Source: Stereocaulon alpinum (Eukaryota > Ascomycota > Lecanoromycetes > Lecanorales > Stereocaulaceae). Taken from it: a stretch of DNA of 64,000 bases. This document shows, piece after piece, positions 63,227-64,000 of the stretch. Each line of letters starts with the position of its first letter. The stretch's first letter is position 1. The DNA lies in assembly GCA_018257865.1 (NCBI GenBank), contig JAEUBA010000013.1:248001-312000 (forward strand), written 5' to 3'. The notes beneath the pieces were generated by a model. The model was not told where the DNA came from, searched no databases, and was given only the letters and a program-made list of their open reading frames with translations. The position numbers and the translations under genes were made by a program.

Positions 63227-64000
63227 ATGAACATGGAGAGCGTCAATGATAATGCGTGTCTGGAGCGTGTCCATGCCCTCTCGATAGACGCTCTGTCAGA
63301 GCGCCCAATCACAGTCCTTCCAGATGTATCTACTCTCGCATTTTGCAGATGTTGTCTTCTCGAATCCATTCCGGACCACGGTATGTATATTCCCAATACT
63401 GATCCAGAAGTCGTTTTGCAATCTGCTTGTAAAACCCACATCTACGACCGGCTGGTAGAATTTCTGCCCCCATTTTGCGCTTGTAGTATTGTCCCATGAC
63501 TGTTTTACGAACCAGCAGAGGTTATGCTCTTCCGAAAACTGTCTATCTTGTTGCAACAATTCAATTTATGTTGGGAGCGACAAGGCGGGACCTTGTCGCA
63601 TCCACGCTTCTATAATTTGCTCGTTGTTGAAACACGGACGTGGAGGAGTGATTCTAATCCTAAGACATTCACAGGCCTTGGAGTCGAAGAGACAACCAAC
63701 CATCTCTGCCTAGATGTCGCTCCTGCACTGAACGCGTCAGGTCTATCGCCCAACTATTATGGCTTCGTCACGGGCGGCATCACTCCAGCAGCTCGAGTTG
63801 GTGAAAACTTAGTCTCACTCTACGACCAGACTCCTCAGGTTCATCTACCAGATCAGACTATAGCCAGCAATATCGAGGATAGAGCTCTGAGACTGCTACT
63901 AGATCTTCTGAACCTTGATCGACGTAATTGGACAGGGGTCTTCACCACCGGAGCAACCGCTAGTAACGTCGTTGGACTTGCATGCGGCCGTGAATCCATC
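63227..64000 (+). CDS. Group II PLP-dependent decarboxylase, partial (cut by window end)
   Basis: The family is clear from about 63690 to the window end: GLGVEETTNHLCLDV, NYYGFVTGGITPAARVGE, VHLPDQTIASNIEDRALRLLLDLL and TTGATASNVVGLACGRESI. These match the group II pyridoxal-phosphate decarboxylases (aromatic amino acid and diaminobutyrate decarboxylase relatives). The PLP-binding Lys lies beyond the window. The proposed 5' part is less certain: exon 1 63227-63380 starting at ATG, a 136-bp intron (GTATGT to CCAG at 63516), then exon 2 from 63517 reading AEVMLFRKLSILLQQFN. The phase fits, but the first exon (MNMESVNDNACLERVHAL) has no family motif and the real start could differ. Substrate cannot be told from this fragment. 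Confidence 0.7.

Noticed and set aside
63227..64000. Secondary-metabolite cluster around the PLP decarboxylase
   Set aside because: No PKS, NRPS, terpene synthase, transporter or cluster regulator is in the window; one decarboxylase is not enough.
1..64000. tRNA, rRNA, CRISPR array or prokaryotic mobile element
   Set aside because: I looked for B-box-like GGTTCGA words with matching acceptor stems and for regular spaced repeats; none fit. The few GTTCGAA words lack a tRNA fold.

Overview
The window looks like chromosomal DNA of a filamentous ascomycete (Pezizomycotina; Dothideomycetes is my best guess from the gene families, not proven). Genes are protein-coding eukaryotic genes on both strands. 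They are interrupted by short GT-AG introns (mostly 46-80 bp) that often carry a CTAAC or CTGAC-like branch site. Intergenic gaps are mostly a few hundred bases. The left edge (about 1-915) is TpA-rich and CpA/TpG-poor, the signature of repeat-induced point mutation (RIP). There is no prokaryotic feature: no operons, CRISPR or insertion sequences. I saw no tRNA or rRNA gene.

Layout. 1-6.3 kb is repeat-derived or gene-poor, with one secreted GH128-type glycoside hydrolase. 6.3-7.2 kb holds a MICOS subunit (Mic26/27 family). 7.5-12.9 kb holds three tandem paralogues of an F-box-like family that I cannot assign to a known function. 13.3-24.6 kb is a genome-maintenance block: uracil-DNA glycosylase, MCM4, a nucleolar FKBP-type prolyl isomerase and REV1. 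24.9-33.6 kb holds VTC4 (polyphosphate synthesis), OST1 (N-glycosylation), a fused pseudouridine glycosidase/kinase and a hydrolase-like/NTF2-like fusion with an apparently missing nucleophile. 33.8-39.8 kb holds an ankyrin protein with a STAND-type N-terminal domain and a membrane tail, two small conserved proteins and RMT2. 41.2-46.5 kb holds a SAP/F-box-like gene whose 3' end runs into a minisatellite, a Tls1/C9orf78 splicing factor, an MBL-like protein with a degenerate metal motif and a MAPEG protein. 47.5-64 kb holds HBS1, a zeta-class GST with a frame problem, VPS27, a DOA4-type deubiquitinase, actin-capping CAP1, an S/P-rich unknown, and the start of a PLP-dependent decarboxylase cut by the window end.

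Genes that may work together. UNG1 makes abasic sites and REV1 bypasses them. Both the UNG1 and MCM4 upstream regions carry ACGCGT (MCB) elements, and MCM4 also has an E2F-like TTTCCCGC. VPS27 and the DOA4-like gene are head to head and act in the same multivesicular-body pathway. VTC4 has a CACGTGGG (Pho4/NUC-1-type) site upstream. Exon joins were worked out by hand from splice motifs, reading phase and family similarity. No database search or transcript data were available, so functions rest on recognised motifs.
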